Below, in pieces: positions 1 to 9,300 of a stretch of 64,000 nucleotides of DNA; position 1 is the stretch's first letter; each line of letters starts with the position of its first letter. The notes beneath the pieces are model-generated. The model worked only from the letters and a program-made list of their open reading frames with translations, was not told the origin of the DNA and ran no database searches. The position numbers were made by a program, and so were the translations under genes. The stretch spans positions 4,216,001 through 4,280,000 of the forward strand of contig CP013997.1 of assembly GCA_001534745.1 (NCBI GenBank), given 5' to 3'. The DNA comes from Pseudomonas monteilii. Lineage in GTDB: Bacteria; Pseudomonadota; Gammaproteobacteria; Pseudomonadales; Pseudomonadaceae.

Positions 1-527
1 AGGGAAATGGCCGCCGCCAGCCCCCAGCCGCCTCGCGCCTGCCAACGCATCGCCAGCCAGAGCGCCAGGGTGCAGAAGAACCAGAAGCCGGACTCGCGAA
101 TGATGTCGCCGCGGAACTGGTTCACCGCCGGCATCGCCAGCACGATCCAGCAGGCCCAATAGGCGGCCTGGGGCGCACGCTGCCGGACCAGGTCGACCAT
201 CAAGGCGCAGGTGCCGGCCGCGAACAGCACCGACCACAAGTAGGCGCAATACTCCAGCGGCAGCCGCAACACGGCATGGGTGCCAGCCAGCAGTAGCGGA
301 TACCAGGGCCAGTCGAAACGTGCCTGCACCCCAGCCAGGTCGTGCTCGCCGGCCTGGCGCGCCAGGTCCAGGTAGAACGCGCCATCGCGCCCGACCGTCA
401 CGACCCCCGCGATGGCGATGATCGACAGCACCAGGCTGCCGAAGAAGGCCAGCCAGGCAGGGTCGAAACGCTCGAGCGCACGCGACGTGGCAGGACTCGG
501 ACGGACAGAAGAGCGTTCGGAGCGCAT
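1..527 (-). CDS. GT39/ArnT-like membrane glycosyltransferase, N-terminal part (cut by window edge)
   Basis: Reading leftward from the ATG at 527, about 175 codons are visible before the edge. After a short basic, Ser/Arg-rich start there is a hydrophobic segment at residues ~22-44, then the motif GRDGAFYLDLA. This acidic, aromatic first periplasmic loop is typical of GT-C enzymes of the ArnT/PMT type, which move sugars from polyprenyl-phosphate donors on the periplasmic side. More hydrophobic segments follow. It lies 107 bp downstream of the GT2 gene on the same strand, so it probably belongs to the same surface-glycan locus. The substrate cannot be told, and the C-terminal half is outside the window. 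Confidence 0.7.
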   Translation of the reverse strand, partial: MRSERSSVRPSPATSRALERFDPAWLAFFGSLVLSIIAIAGVVTVGRDGAFYLDLARQAGEHDLAGVQARFDWPWYPLLLAGTHAVLRLPLEYCAYLWSVLFAAGTCALMVDLVRQRAPQAAYWACWIVLAMPAVNQFRGDIIRESGFWFFCTLALWLAMRWQARGGWGLAAAIS

Positions 528-634
528 GGATCAGACCTTGGGAAATGAATGCCGCGGGGTGGGGCACTGCGGTCGACGGTAAGTGCCGCACGACGATGAA
601 AACGCCTGCACGCTCGTTCCTTGAGCGCAGACCG

Positions 635-1543
635 TCACTTGAACAGGCACCGCAGGGCTTTGCGCGTGTAGGACCAGCGCCTGACCGAGCAGGGGTCGTA
701 GCGCAGGGCCTGCAGGTAGAGCCGCTTGGCCCGCGCATAGTCACCGGCGCCATAGCAGTCGCGAAACAGCGAGAGGCAGCGCTGGGTCAGGAAGGCCTGG
801 CGCAGGCCATGCAACGCGGCAGGCAGACGAGCGGGCGAAAAGACCTCGTCGACCATTTCGATGCCGGCCGCCAGGCTTTGCTTGAGATCGTGTCGCATGC
901 TGTCGTGGTGCTTGTAGATCACGGCCAGGGGGCGATCGATGATGGTGCACTCGAAGCGCGCCAGCACCTGGGCGAAGACCGGGATGTCCTCGACGTTGCG
1001 CAGGTGTTCCGGGTAGGTGCCCGGCCCGAACACGTCCCGGTGCATGGCGCAGGCGCCGTTGGACAGCGAAACGCTCTTGTCTATCAGGTAGCCGCGGACG
1101 CGGGCATAAGGCGAGGCTGGCAAGGGTCGGGCCGTGTGCAGCGCACGCGCGCCATTCTCGAAGACCGACCAGTGCCCGCCGATGACCATGCGCGTGGTCG
1201 GGTGGGCCTCGATGTGCAGGCGCAGCGCGTCCAGCGCACCAGGCGCCATCTCGTCGTCGGCATCGAGAAAGATCAGGTACTGCCCACGTGACTCGGCGAT
1301 GCCCAGGTTACGCACCGAGGACAAGCCGCCATTGGCCTTGCGCACGGCGCGAAAGCGCCCGGGATGCTGCTGCGACAGCTGGTGCAGCACCTCGGGCGTA
1401 TCGTCCGTGGAGCCGTCGTCGATGACCATCAGGTCACAGTCGACGTCCAGTTGCGCCAGGACGGAGGTGACCGCCCTGGGCAAGACCTTGGCGTAGTTGT
1501 ACGCAGGAATAACGACGCTGATCAGCACGTCAGTCGTCTGCAT
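635..1543 (-). CDS. Family 2 glycosyltransferase (302 aa)
   Basis: A cytoplasmic GT-A fold glycosyltransferase. The N-terminus carries SVVIPAYNYAKVLPRAV, then VIDDGSTDDT (nucleotide-binding Asp residues), and FLDADDEMAPGALD holds the metal-binding DxD around residue 95. Length is normal for single-domain GT2 enzymes that add one sugar to LPS core or O-chain. Its start (1543) overlaps the end of the carbamoyltransferase gene (1530) by 14 bp, indicating translational coupling in one operon. Acceptor and donor sugars are not deducible. An LPS outer-core role is inferred from the neighbour. Confidence 0.85.
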   Translation of the reverse strand: MQTTDVLISVVIPAYNYAKVLPRAVTSVLAQLDVDCDLMVIDDGSTDDTPEVLHQLSQQHPGRFRAVRKANGGLSSVRNLGIAESRGQYLIFLDADDEMAPGALDALRLHIEAHPTTRMVIGGHWSVFENGARALHTARPLPASPYARVRGYLIDKSVSLSNGACAMHRDVFGPGTYPEHLRNVEDIPVFAQVLARFECTIIDRPLAVIYKHHDSMRHDLKQSLAAGIEMVDEVFSPARLPAALHGLRQAFLTQRCLSLFRDCYGAGDYARAKRLYLQALRYDPCSVRRWSYTRKALRCLFK

Positions 1544-3284
1544 ATCCGTTCGCGCCCTCTTTGACCACCAGGATGTCTTCCATGATCAAGTATTGCAGGT
1601 CCGAACCGAAGAACATGTTCAAGGCATCGGTCGGCGAGCAGATCATCGGCTCGCCACGCCGGTTGAGCGAGGTGTTCAGCGAGACGCCGTTGCCGGTCAG
1701 CGCTTCCAGGGCCTTCATCATGTCGTAGTAGCGCGGGTTGTACTCGCGCTTGAGCACCTGCGCCCGCGACGTGCCGTCCTCGTGGACGACTTCCGGCACG
1801 CGGGTCTTCCACTCTTCGGCGACTTCGAAGGTGAAGGTCATGAACGGTGCCGGGTGATCGATCTTGATCATCTGCGGCGCCACGGTGTCGAGCATCGACG
1901 GGCAGAACGGTCTCCAGCGCTCGCGGAACTTGATCTGCTCGTTGATCCGGTCGGCCACGCCGGTGGCGCTCGGGCAGCCGATGATCGAACGGCCACCGAG
2001 TGCACGCGGCCCGAACTCCATGCGCCCCTGGAACCAGGCGACCGGGTTGCCGTCGACCATGATTCTGGCGATGCGCTCGGGCATGTCGTCGATCCGGCGC
2101 CATACCGGTTTGCTCGGGTGACGGGCACACGCGGCGATGACGTCCTCGTTGGAGTAGGCCGGGCCGAGGTAGACGTGTTCCATCTTCTCCACCGGCACGC
2201 CGCGGGCATGGGACACGTAGGCCGCGGCGCCCACGGCGGTGCCGGCATCGCCGGACGCCGGCTGGACGAACAGTTCCTTGACGTCGGCGCGGTCGATGAT
2301 CTTCTGGTTGAGCTTGACGTTCAGCGCACAGCCGCCGGCGAAGGCCAGCTTGCCGGTTTCCTTGAGGGTGTCGCTCAGGTAGTGATCGATCATCTGCAAG
2401 GCCAGCTTCTCGAACAGCGCCTGCATGCTGGCCGCGTAGTGGATGTACGGCTCGTCGGCCACATCGCCTTCACGCTTGGGGCCCAGCCATTCGATCAGCT
2501 TGGGCGTGAAGTAGAAGCCCTTGCCCTTCTCTTTGTAGCGGCGCAGGCCGATGACGTTGGCGTACTCGGTGTTGATCACCAGTTCGCCGTTCTCGAAGCT
2601 GGCCAGACGCGAGAAGTCGTACTTGCTGGCGTCGCCGTAGGGCGCCATGCCCATGACCTTGAACTCGCCATCGAGCATCTCGAAGCCCAGGAATTCGGTG
2701 ATCGCGCCGTACAGGCCGCCCAGCGAATCCGGGTCGAAGAATTCCTTGATCTTGTGGATGCGGCCGTTTTCGCCGTAGCCGAAGAAGGTGGTGGCGTACT
2801 CGCCCTTGCCGTCGATGCCGAGGATCGCGGTCTTTTCCTTGAAGCCCGAGCAGTGGTAGGCGCTGGAGGCGTGGGCCAGGTGGTGCTCGACCGGCTCGAT
2901 CTTGATCTTCTTCGGATCGAAGCCCAGCTGCTCCAGGCACCAGACGATCTTCTTGCGGTAGCGCTTGTAGCGGCGGTTGCCCATCAACAGGGCGTCCAGC
3001 GCACGGTCCGGGGCGTACCAGTAGCGCTTGGCGTAGTGCCAGCGTGCCTTGCCGAACAGGCTGATGGGTGCGAAGGGAATGGCGACCACGTCGACATCCG
3101 ACGGCTTGATGCCGGCCTGTTCCAGGCAGAACTTCGCCGATTCGTAGGGCATGCGGTTCTTCGCATGCTTGTCACGCACGAAGCGTTCCTCTTCGGCAGC
3201 GGCAATCAGCTTGCCGTCGATGTACAGGGCCGCGGAAGGGTCATGGCTGAGGGCGCCGGACAGGCCAAGAATCGTCAATGCCAA
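1530..3284 (-). CDS. wapO: Carbamoyltransferase, NodU/CmcH family, WapO-like (584 aa)
   Basis: Uses carbamoyl phosphate and ATP to carbamoylate a hydroxyl group. The N-terminal Kae1-like domain has the metal-site His cluster HHLAHASSAYH (about residue 136) and FKVMGMAPYG. The C-terminal domain has WFQGRMEFGPRALGGRSI and SLNTSLNRRGEP, all family signatures. In P. aeruginosa the related WapO carbamoylates an inner-core heptose of LPS, and its position beside glycosyltransferases supports the same role here, so the symbol is by analogy. First gene of a minus-strand operon; a GAGG Shine-Dalgarno sequence precedes the ATG at 3284 and a TATAAT box lies at 3355-3360. Confidence 0.85.
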   Translation of the reverse strand: MALTILGLSGALSHDPSAALYIDGKLIAAAEEERFVRDKHAKNRMPYESAKFCLEQAGIKPSDVDVVAIPFAPISLFGKARWHYAKRYWYAPDRALDALLMGNRRYKRYRKKIVWCLEQLGFDPKKIKIEPVEHHLAHASSAYHCSGFKEKTAILGIDGKGEYATTFFGYGENGRIHKIKEFFDPDSLGGLYGAITEFLGFEMLDGEFKVMGMAPYGDASKYDFSRLASFENGELVINTEYANVIGLRRYKEKGKGFYFTPKLIEWLGPKREGDVADEPYIHYAASMQALFEKLALQMIDHYLSDTLKETGKLAFAGGCALNVKLNQKIIDRADVKELFVQPASGDAGTAVGAAAYVSHARGVPVEKMEHVYLGPAYSNEDVIAACARHPSKPVWRRIDDMPERIARIMVDGNPVAWFQGRMEFGPRALGGRSIIGCPSATGVADRINEQIKFRERWRPFCPSMLDTVAPQMIKIDHPAPFMTFTFEVAEEWKTRVPEVVHEDGTSRAQVLKREYNPRYYDMMKALEALTGNGVSLNTSLNRRGEPMICSPTDALNMFFGSDLQYLIMEDILVVKEGANGYADD

Positions 3285-3354
3285 GGGTCTAGCCTCTTCA
3301 TTCGGTAAAGATGCGCCTCGGCCTCATGGGGCGGATGGCGACTAAAGGGGCGGG

Positions 3355-3360
3355 ATTATA
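3355..3360 (-). promoter_or_regulatory. Candidate -10 box for the carbamoyltransferase-glycosyltransferase operon
   Basis: The minus strand reads TATAAT here, a perfect sigma70 -10 hexamer about 70 bp upstream of the carbamoyltransferase ATG. No good -35 hexamer is found 16-18 bp further upstream, so the call rests on the -10 alone. The rest of the 254-bp gap between this operon and rlmJ shows no gene, only the dispersed repeat at 3426-3506. Confidence 0.4.
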
Positions 3361-3425
3361 ACGCAAAGCGGCGGTGGGGTAATGCGTGGCAGGCTGTGGC
3401 CATTGACGACACGGGCCAGAGGCGC

Positions 3426-3506
3426 ACGCTGCAAGTCAGGGCTGCAGCGCCGCCTCGACGTCCTGTCGACACCCGACGCTCCGCACTACCGTCCGCTTGC
3501 AGCTTG
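3426..3506 (+). repeat. 81-bp dispersed intergenic repeat, copy 1
   Basis: This stretch aligns without gaps to 24257-24337, about 64 of 81 positions identical by eye. The last 26 bases differ by one. Both copies begin ACGCTGCAAG and end in a GCTTG(C/T)A heptamer tract. It lies between a minus-strand operon and the convergent end of rlmJ, outside any gene. Confidence 0.7.
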
Positions 3507-3538
3507 TGGCGTGTGGCTTCAAACCGCCAGGGGGTGGC

Positions 3539-4375
3539 TCACTCGGCGATGAGCCAATCCATCCGCCAGCTGCCGTGGCTCTGCGCCAGCTCCCCGGCCA
3601 GCCACGGCAGCAGTTCGCGCAGCTCTTCCTCCAGGCCCCAGGGCGGGTTGGTGATCGCCAGACCCGACCCATTGAGGCCCTGCGGGCTGTCCTGGGGATG
3701 GACGTACAGCTCGACCCGCAGCAGTTTCGGTGCGCCGGTGCTGGTCAGGTCCTGGTAGAAGCGCGTCAACTGTCGCTGGTCCTTGATCGGATACCAGAGG
3801 GCGACCACGGTCTGACGCATGCGGCCGATGGCCTCTTTCACCGACTGGGTGCAGCGCTTGAGCTCGTCGGCCTGCTCGAAAGGCGGATCGATCAGCATGA
3901 TGGCGCGCTTTTCCTGCACCGGCAGCAAGGCCCGCGGTACATGCCAGCCTTCACCGAGATGGACCACCACGCGCGGGTCCTTCTTCATGTTCTCGCGCAG
4001 CAGCGGACCGTCTTCGGGGTGCTTCTCGTTGAGCAGCGCACGGTCCTGCTGGCGCATCGTGCGGCGCGCCAGCTCCGGCGAGCCGGGGTAGTAGCGCAAC
4101 TGGCCGTCGGGGTTCAGCCGGCGGATCACCTTGAGGTAGTCGTCGGTCGACGCCGGCAGGTCATCGCGCCCCCACAGGCGGGCGATGCCTTCGAGATATT
4201 CGCCGGTGCGGCTGGCCTGGTCGCCTTGCAGATCGTACAGCCCCAGCCCGGCGTGGGTGTCGAGGTAGGCGAACGGCTGCTCCTTGCGCGACATCAAGGC
4301 AATGAGACGGGTCAGGACGATGTGTTTCAGGACGTCGGCGTGGTTGCCGGCGTGGAAGGCGTGACGATAGTTCAT
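3539..4375 (-). CDS. rlmJ: 23S rRNA (adenine-2030-N6)-methyltransferase RlmJ (278 aa)
   Basis: Methylates A2030 of 23S rRNA using SAM. The N-terminus NYRHAFHAGNHADVLKH is the RlmJ signature. The catalytic motif IDPPFE (the D/N-P-P-Y/F type of N6-adenine methyltransferases) lies near residue 165, followed by helices resembling the family insertion. The start at 4375 is chosen because it begins this conserved block and has GGAG nine bases upstream; a longer reading to 4447 adds unconserved residues. It stands alone, ending at 3539 opposite a gene-free stretch. Confidence 0.93.
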   Translation of the reverse strand: MNYRHAFHAGNHADVLKHIVLTRLIALMSRKEQPFAYLDTHAGLGLYDLQGDQASRTGEYLEGIARLWGRDDLPASTDDYLKVIRRLNPDGQLRYYPGSPELARRTMRQQDRALLNEKHPEDGPLLRENMKKDPRVVVHLGEGWHVPRALLPVQEKRAIMLIDPPFEQADELKRCTQSVKEAIGRMRQTVVALWYPIKDQRQLTRFYQDLTSTGAPKLLRVELYVHPQDSPQGLNGSGLAITNPPWGLEEELRELLPWLAGELAQSHGSWRMDWLIAE

Positions 4376-4538
4376 GGCGGCTCCTGCTGGGTCGCCAAGT
4401 CTAACGGTTGAGGCGCAGGCTGCAAGCGGGGGAGTGGCGAGCGGCAAGCGAGAGCATGGCCGAACGTGAGATCAGTGAATGAGCCTGCCCCTTTCGGAAC
4501 AGGCCCATCCAACACGACGTGCAACTCACCGCGACTGC

Positions 4539-6023
4539 TTACTTCTCGCTGTGATACGCCGCGTCGGCCTTCTCGAAGCGATCGATCATGCTGGCGGTCG
4601 GACGACCCAGCTTGCTGACCAGGACGATGGCGATGCTGGCGAACAGGAAGCCTGGGATGATCTCGTACAGGCTGGAGATGGCCAGGTTCTTCCACAGGAT
4701 GACGGTCAGCGCGCCGACCACGATGCCGGCCAGGGCGCCGTTGCGGGTCATGCCCTTCCACAGGACCGAGATCAGCACCACCGGACCGAAGGCGGCACCG
4801 AAGCCGGCCCAGGCGTAGGCGACCAGGCCCAGTACGCGGTTTTCCGGGTTGGCGGCCAGGGCGATGGAGACCAGCGCCACGGCCAGGACCATCAGGCGAC
4901 CGACCCAGACCAGCTCACGCTGCGATGCACCTTTGCGCAGGAAGGCTTTGTAGAAGTCCTCGGTCAAAGCACTGGAGCAGACCAGCAGCTGGCAGCTCAG
5001 GGTACTCATGACGGCGGCCAGGATGGCCGACAGCAGGATGCCCGCGATCCAGGGGTTGAACAGGATCTTGGCCAGCTCGATGAACACACGCTCGTGGTTC
5101 TCGGTGACCGGGCCAGCCAGGCCCGGGTGCGCCGAGAAGTAGGCGATGCCGAAGAAGCCCACCGCGCAGGTACCGGCCAGGCACAGGATCATCCAGGTCA
5201 TGGAGATGCGGCGCGCCTTGGCGATCGACTTGACCGAATCGGCGGCCATGAAGCGCGCCAGGATGTGCGGCTGACCGAAATAGCCCAGACCCCAGCCCAG
5301 CAGGGAGATGATGCCGACGAAGGTCGCGCCCTTGAACATGTCGAAATGCGCAGGATCCTGCAGCTCGATGGCTGCGAACGTGGTGTCGAACCCGCCCGTG
5401 GAGATCAGCACGATCACCGGCGTCAGGATCAGCGCGAAGATCATCAGCGAGGCTTGCACGGTATCGGTCCAGCTCACCGCCAGAAAGCCACCGATGAAGG
5501 TGTAGGCGATGGTCGCGGCGGCACCGGCCCACAGGGCGGTTTCGTACGGCATGCCGAAGGTGCTTTCGAACAGGCGCGCACCGGCAACGATGCCCGAAGC
5601 GCAGTAGATGGTGAAGAACACCAGAATCACGATGGCCGAGATGATCCGCAGCAGACCGCTCTGGTCTTCGAAGCGGCTGGCGAAGAAGTCCGGCAGCGTC
5701 AGGGCGTCGCCATTGTGCTCGGTCTGCACGCGCAGACGACCGGCGACGAACAGCCAGTTGAGGTAGGCGCCGAGGGTCAGGCCGATGGCGATCCAGGCTT
5801 CGGAAAGGCCGGACAGGTAGATGGCGCCCGGCAGGCCCATCAGCAACCAGCCACTCATGTCGGAAGCACCGGCGGACAAGGCGGTGACCACGCTGCCGAG
5901 GCTGCGACCGCCGAGAATGTAGTCGGAGAGGTTTTGCGTGGAGCGATAGGCGGCAAAGCCGATCAGCACCATTGCTGCGATGTAGATCACGAAGGTGATC
6001 GTGAGCGGATTGAATGCACCCAT
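4539..6023 (-). CDS. putP: Sodium/proline symporter PutP (494 aa)
   Basis: Inner-membrane Na+/proline cotransporter of the SSS family that feeds PutA. About 13 hydrophobic helices can be read. Conserved family segments include LGGRSLGSVVTALSAGASDMS in TM2, which carries Na+ and substrate contacts, and GLGYFGQPHIL. Length matches E. coli PutP (502 aa). The start at 6023 (MGAFNPLTITF) is preferred over the upstream frame extension, which is not hydrophobic and overlaps the promoter. Divergent from putA across a 357-bp control region, so both are probably repressed by PutA and induced by proline. Confidence 0.95.
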   Translation of the reverse strand: MGAFNPLTITFVIYIAAMVLIGFAAYRSTQNLSDYILGGRSLGSVVTALSAGASDMSGWLLMGLPGAIYLSGLSEAWIAIGLTLGAYLNWLFVAGRLRVQTEHNGDALTLPDFFASRFEDQSGLLRIISAIVILVFFTIYCASGIVAGARLFESTFGMPYETALWAGAAATIAYTFIGGFLAVSWTDTVQASLMIFALILTPVIVLISTGGFDTTFAAIELQDPAHFDMFKGATFVGIISLLGWGLGYFGQPHILARFMAADSVKSIAKARRISMTWMILCLAGTCAVGFFGIAYFSAHPGLAGPVTENHERVFIELAKILFNPWIAGILLSAILAAVMSTLSCQLLVCSSALTEDFYKAFLRKGASQRELVWVGRLMVLAVALVSIALAANPENRVLGLVAYAWAGFGAAFGPVVLISVLWKGMTRNGALAGIVVGALTVILWKNLAISSLYEIIPGFLFASIAIVLVSKLGRPTASMIDRFEKADAAYHSEK

Positions 6024-6040
6024 GTTTGTGCCCTGGCAAT

Positions 6041-6048
6041 TTGTTGTT
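6041..6048 (-). promoter_or_regulatory. Possible Hfq/Crc catabolite-repression (CA) motif in the putP leader
   Basis: On the putP mRNA the sequence AACAACAA lies 18-25 nt before the ATG, an exact match to the AAnAAnAA motif bound by Hfq-Crc in Pseudomonas. The position near the ribosome site fits translational repression during growth on preferred carbon sources. A motif match only; short A-rich words can occur by chance. Confidence 0.4.
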
Positions 6049-6073
6049 ATCTCAGCGACCGGTAAAAAAGCCG

Positions 6074-6310
6074 GTTGCACCCAGGCGACGAATCCTATGC
6101 AACAACGGGAATCAGGTGCAACCATTTTTCACTTGCCAGTTGCACCTGCCCGTGCCTTTCAGATTACAGCTACGTTTTTGCTCCCTTTTGGAGCAAGAAG
6201 CATTTGATTCAGAACATTTCGCACCAAACTTGGGAATTTTCCACTTGCCTGACCCGCTATCGGACGAGTTGCACCTGTGCGTTGAACTTTTTGGGTTGCA
6301 CCCGGTTGCA
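6074..6310. promoter_or_regulatory. PutA operator array: seven GTTGCA hexamers between putP and putA
   Basis: GTTGCA occurs at 6074-6079, 6139-6144, 6268-6273, 6295-6300 and 6305-6310 on the plus strand, and at 6098-6103 and 6117-6122 on the minus strand. GTTGCA is the core recognised by the ribbon-helix-helix domain of E. coli PutA. About 0.2 copies would be expected in this length by chance. The sites form two groups, one over each promoter; most are followed by CC, giving GTTGCACC. Confidence 0.85.
6092..6121 (-). promoter_or_regulatory. putP: putP promoter
   Basis: On the minus strand TTGCAC (6121-6116) and TAGGAT (6097-6092) are separated by 18 bp, an acceptable sigma70 promoter placing the start near 6085. 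A GTTGCA operator overlaps the -35 box and another lies between the boxes, so bound PutA would block RNA polymerase. Confidence 0.55.
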
Positions 6311-6334
6311 CCTGAAATTTCCTACAGCTAATCT
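6306..6334 (+). promoter_or_regulatory. putA: putA promoter
   Basis: TTGCAC (6306-6311) and TAATCT (6329-6334) are spaced by 17 bp, giving a transcript start near 6341, about 40 bases before the putA ATG. The -35 box is itself part of a GTTGCA operator (6305-6310), with another 10 bp upstream, which mirrors the putP side. Confidence 0.6.
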
Positions 6335-6380
6335 TGGCGCCAGCTTAAGCCACGCCTGTGGCAATAATGAGGACAAGAAA

Positions 6381-9300
6381 ATGGCGACGACCACCCTTGG
6401 GGTCAAACTCGACGACCCGACCCGTGAACGACTCAAGAGCGCAGCGCAGTCCATCGACCGCACGCCGCATTGGTTGATCAAGCAGGCAATCTTCAATTAC
6501 CTCGAGAAACTCGAGGGTGGCGCCACCTTGACCGAACTGACCGCCCAGACTTCGGCCAACGCCGACGACGCGGGTGAAGTACAGGCCGACCACGAGCATC
6601 AGTGCTTCCTCGAGTTCGCCGAAAGCATCCTGCCGCAATCGGTGCTGCGCGCCGCCATCACCGGTGCCTACCGTCGCCCCGAGCAAGAAATGGTGCCGAT
6701 GCTGCTGGAGCAGGCGCGCCTCACGACCGAGCAGGCCGAGGCCACCAACAAGCTCGCCGTGCGCATCGCCGACAAGCTGCGTCATCAGAAGAGCGCAGGC
6801 GGCCGGGCCGGTATCGTGCAAGGCCTGCTGCAGGAATTCTCTTTGTCCTCCCAGGAAGGCGTGGCCCTGATGTGCCTGGCCGAAGCCCTGCTGCGTATCC
6901 CCGACAAAGGTACCCGTGACGCCCTGATCCGCGACAAGATCAGCACCGGCAACTGGCAGCCGCACCTGGGCAACAGCCCATCGCTGTTCGTCAACGCCGC
7001 GACCTGGGGCCTGCTGCTGACCGGCAAGCTGGTCTCCACGCACAACGAGTCGGGCCTGTCGTCCTCGCTCAGCCGCATCATCGGCAAGAGCGGCGAACCG
7101 ATGATCCGCAAGGGCGTCGACATGGCCATGCGCCTGATGGGCGAGCAGTTCGTCACCGGCGAAACCATCGCCGAAGCCCTGGCCAACGCCAGCCGCTTCG
7201 AGTCCAAGGGCTTCCGCTACTCCTACGACATGCTCGGCGAAGCTGCACTGACCGAGCACGACGCACAGAAATACCTGGCGTCCTACGAGCAGGCCATCCA
7301 CTCGATCGGCAAGGCCTCCCACGGCCGTGGCATCTATGAAGGCCCCGGCATCTCGATCAAGCTCTCGGCGCTGCACCCGCGCTACAGCCGTGCCCAGTAC
7401 GAGCGTGTGATGGAAGAGCTGTACCCGCGCCTGCTGTCGCTGACCCTGATGGCCAAGCAGTACGACATCGGCCTGAACATCGACGCCGAGGAAGCCGACC
7501 GCCTGGAGCTGTCCCTGGACCTGCTCGAGCGCCTGTGCTTCGAGCCGCAACTGGCGGGCTGGAACGGTATCGGCTTCGTCATCCAGGCCTACCAGAAACG
7601 CTGCCCGCACGTGATCGACTACGTCATCGACCTGGCCAAGCGCAGCCGTCATCGCCTGATGATCCGTCTGGTCAAGGGCGCCTACTGGGACAGCGAGATC
7701 AAGCGCGCCCAGGTCGAAGGCCTCGAGGGCTACCCGGTCTACACCCGCAAGGTCTACACCGACGTGTCCTACGTCGCCTGTGCCCGCAAGCTGCTGGCGG
7801 TGCCGGAAGCCATCTACCCGCAGTTCGCCACCCACAACGCCCACACGCTGTCGGCCATCTACCACATCGCCGGCCAGAACTACTACCCCGGCCAGTACGA
7901 GTTCCAGTGCCTGCACGGCATGGGCGAGCCGCTCTACGAGCAGGTCGTGGGCAAGGTGTCCGACGGCAAGCTGAACCGTCCGTGCCGCGTGTACGCGCCG
8001 GTCGGCACCCACGAGACCCTGCTGGCCTACCTGGTCCGCCGTCTGCTGGAAAACGGCGCCAACACCTCGTTCGTCAACCGCGTGGCCGACCATACCCTGT
8101 CGATCCAGGAACTGGTCGCCGACCCGGTCGTCAGCATCGAGCGCATGGGCACCCAGGAAGGCCGCATCGGCCTGCCGCACCCACGCATCCCGCTGCCGCG
8201 CGACCTCTATGGCACCGAGCGCGCCAACTCGGCGGGCATCGACATGTCCAACGAACACCGTCTGGCCTCGCTGTCCTGCGCCCTGCTGGCCACCGCGCAC
8301 ACCGACTGGAAGGCCGCGCCGCTGCTGGGCTGCGCCGCCAGTGAAGAAGCCGCTGCCCAGGTCCTGAACCCGTCGGATCATCGTGACGTGGTCGGTCATG
8401 TGCAGGAAGCCACCGTCGCCGACGCCGACAACGCCATCCAGTGCGCCGTCAACGCCGCGCCGATCTGGCAGGCCACCCCGCCTGCGGAACGCGCCGCCAT
8501 CCTGGAACGCGCCGCCGACCTGATGGAAGCCGAGATCCAGCCACTGATGGGCCTGCTGGTACGCGAGGCGGGCAAGACCTACCTCAACGCCATCGCCGAA
8601 GTGCGCGAAGCCGTGGACTTCCTGCGCTACTACGCGGTGCAGGCACGCAACGACTTCAGCAACGACGCCCATCGCCCGCTCGGCCCGGTGGTCTGCATCA
8701 GCCCGTGGAACTTCCCCCTGGCGATCTTCTCCGGCCAGGTGGCCGCCGCGCTCGCCGCCGGCAACCCGGTACTGGCCAAACCGGCCGAGCAGACCCCGCT
8801 GATCGCCGCCCAGGCCGTGCGCCTGCTGCTGGAAGCCGGCATTCCGGAAGGCGTGCTGCAACTGCTGCCAGGCCGTGGCGAGACCGTCGGTGCGCGCCTG
8901 GTCGGTGACGATCGCGTCAAGGGCGTGATGTTCACCGGCTCCACCGAGGTTGCCCGTCTGCTGCAACGCAACGTCGCCGGTCGCCTGGACGCCCAGGGCC
9001 GTCCGATCCCGCTGATCGCCGAAACCGGTGGCCAGAACGCGATGATCGTCGACTCCTCCGCGCTGACCGAACAGGTGGTGGTGGACGTGGTGTCCTCGGC
9101 CTTCGACAGTGCCGGCCAGCGCTGCTCGGCGCTGCGTGTCCTGTGCGTGCAGGAAGACGCCGCCGACCGCGTGATCGAAATGCTCAAGGGCGCCATGGCG
9201 CAGAGCCGTCTCGGCAACCCCGAGCGCCTGTCCGTGGACATCGGCCCGGTGATCGACGCCGAAGCCAAGCAGGGCATCGAGAAGCACATCCAGGGCATGC

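Noticed and set aside
545..1291. A 248-codon plus-strand frame opposite the GT2 gene
   Set aside because: GT2 motifs on the minus strand are clear; the plus frame has no motif or ribosome site.
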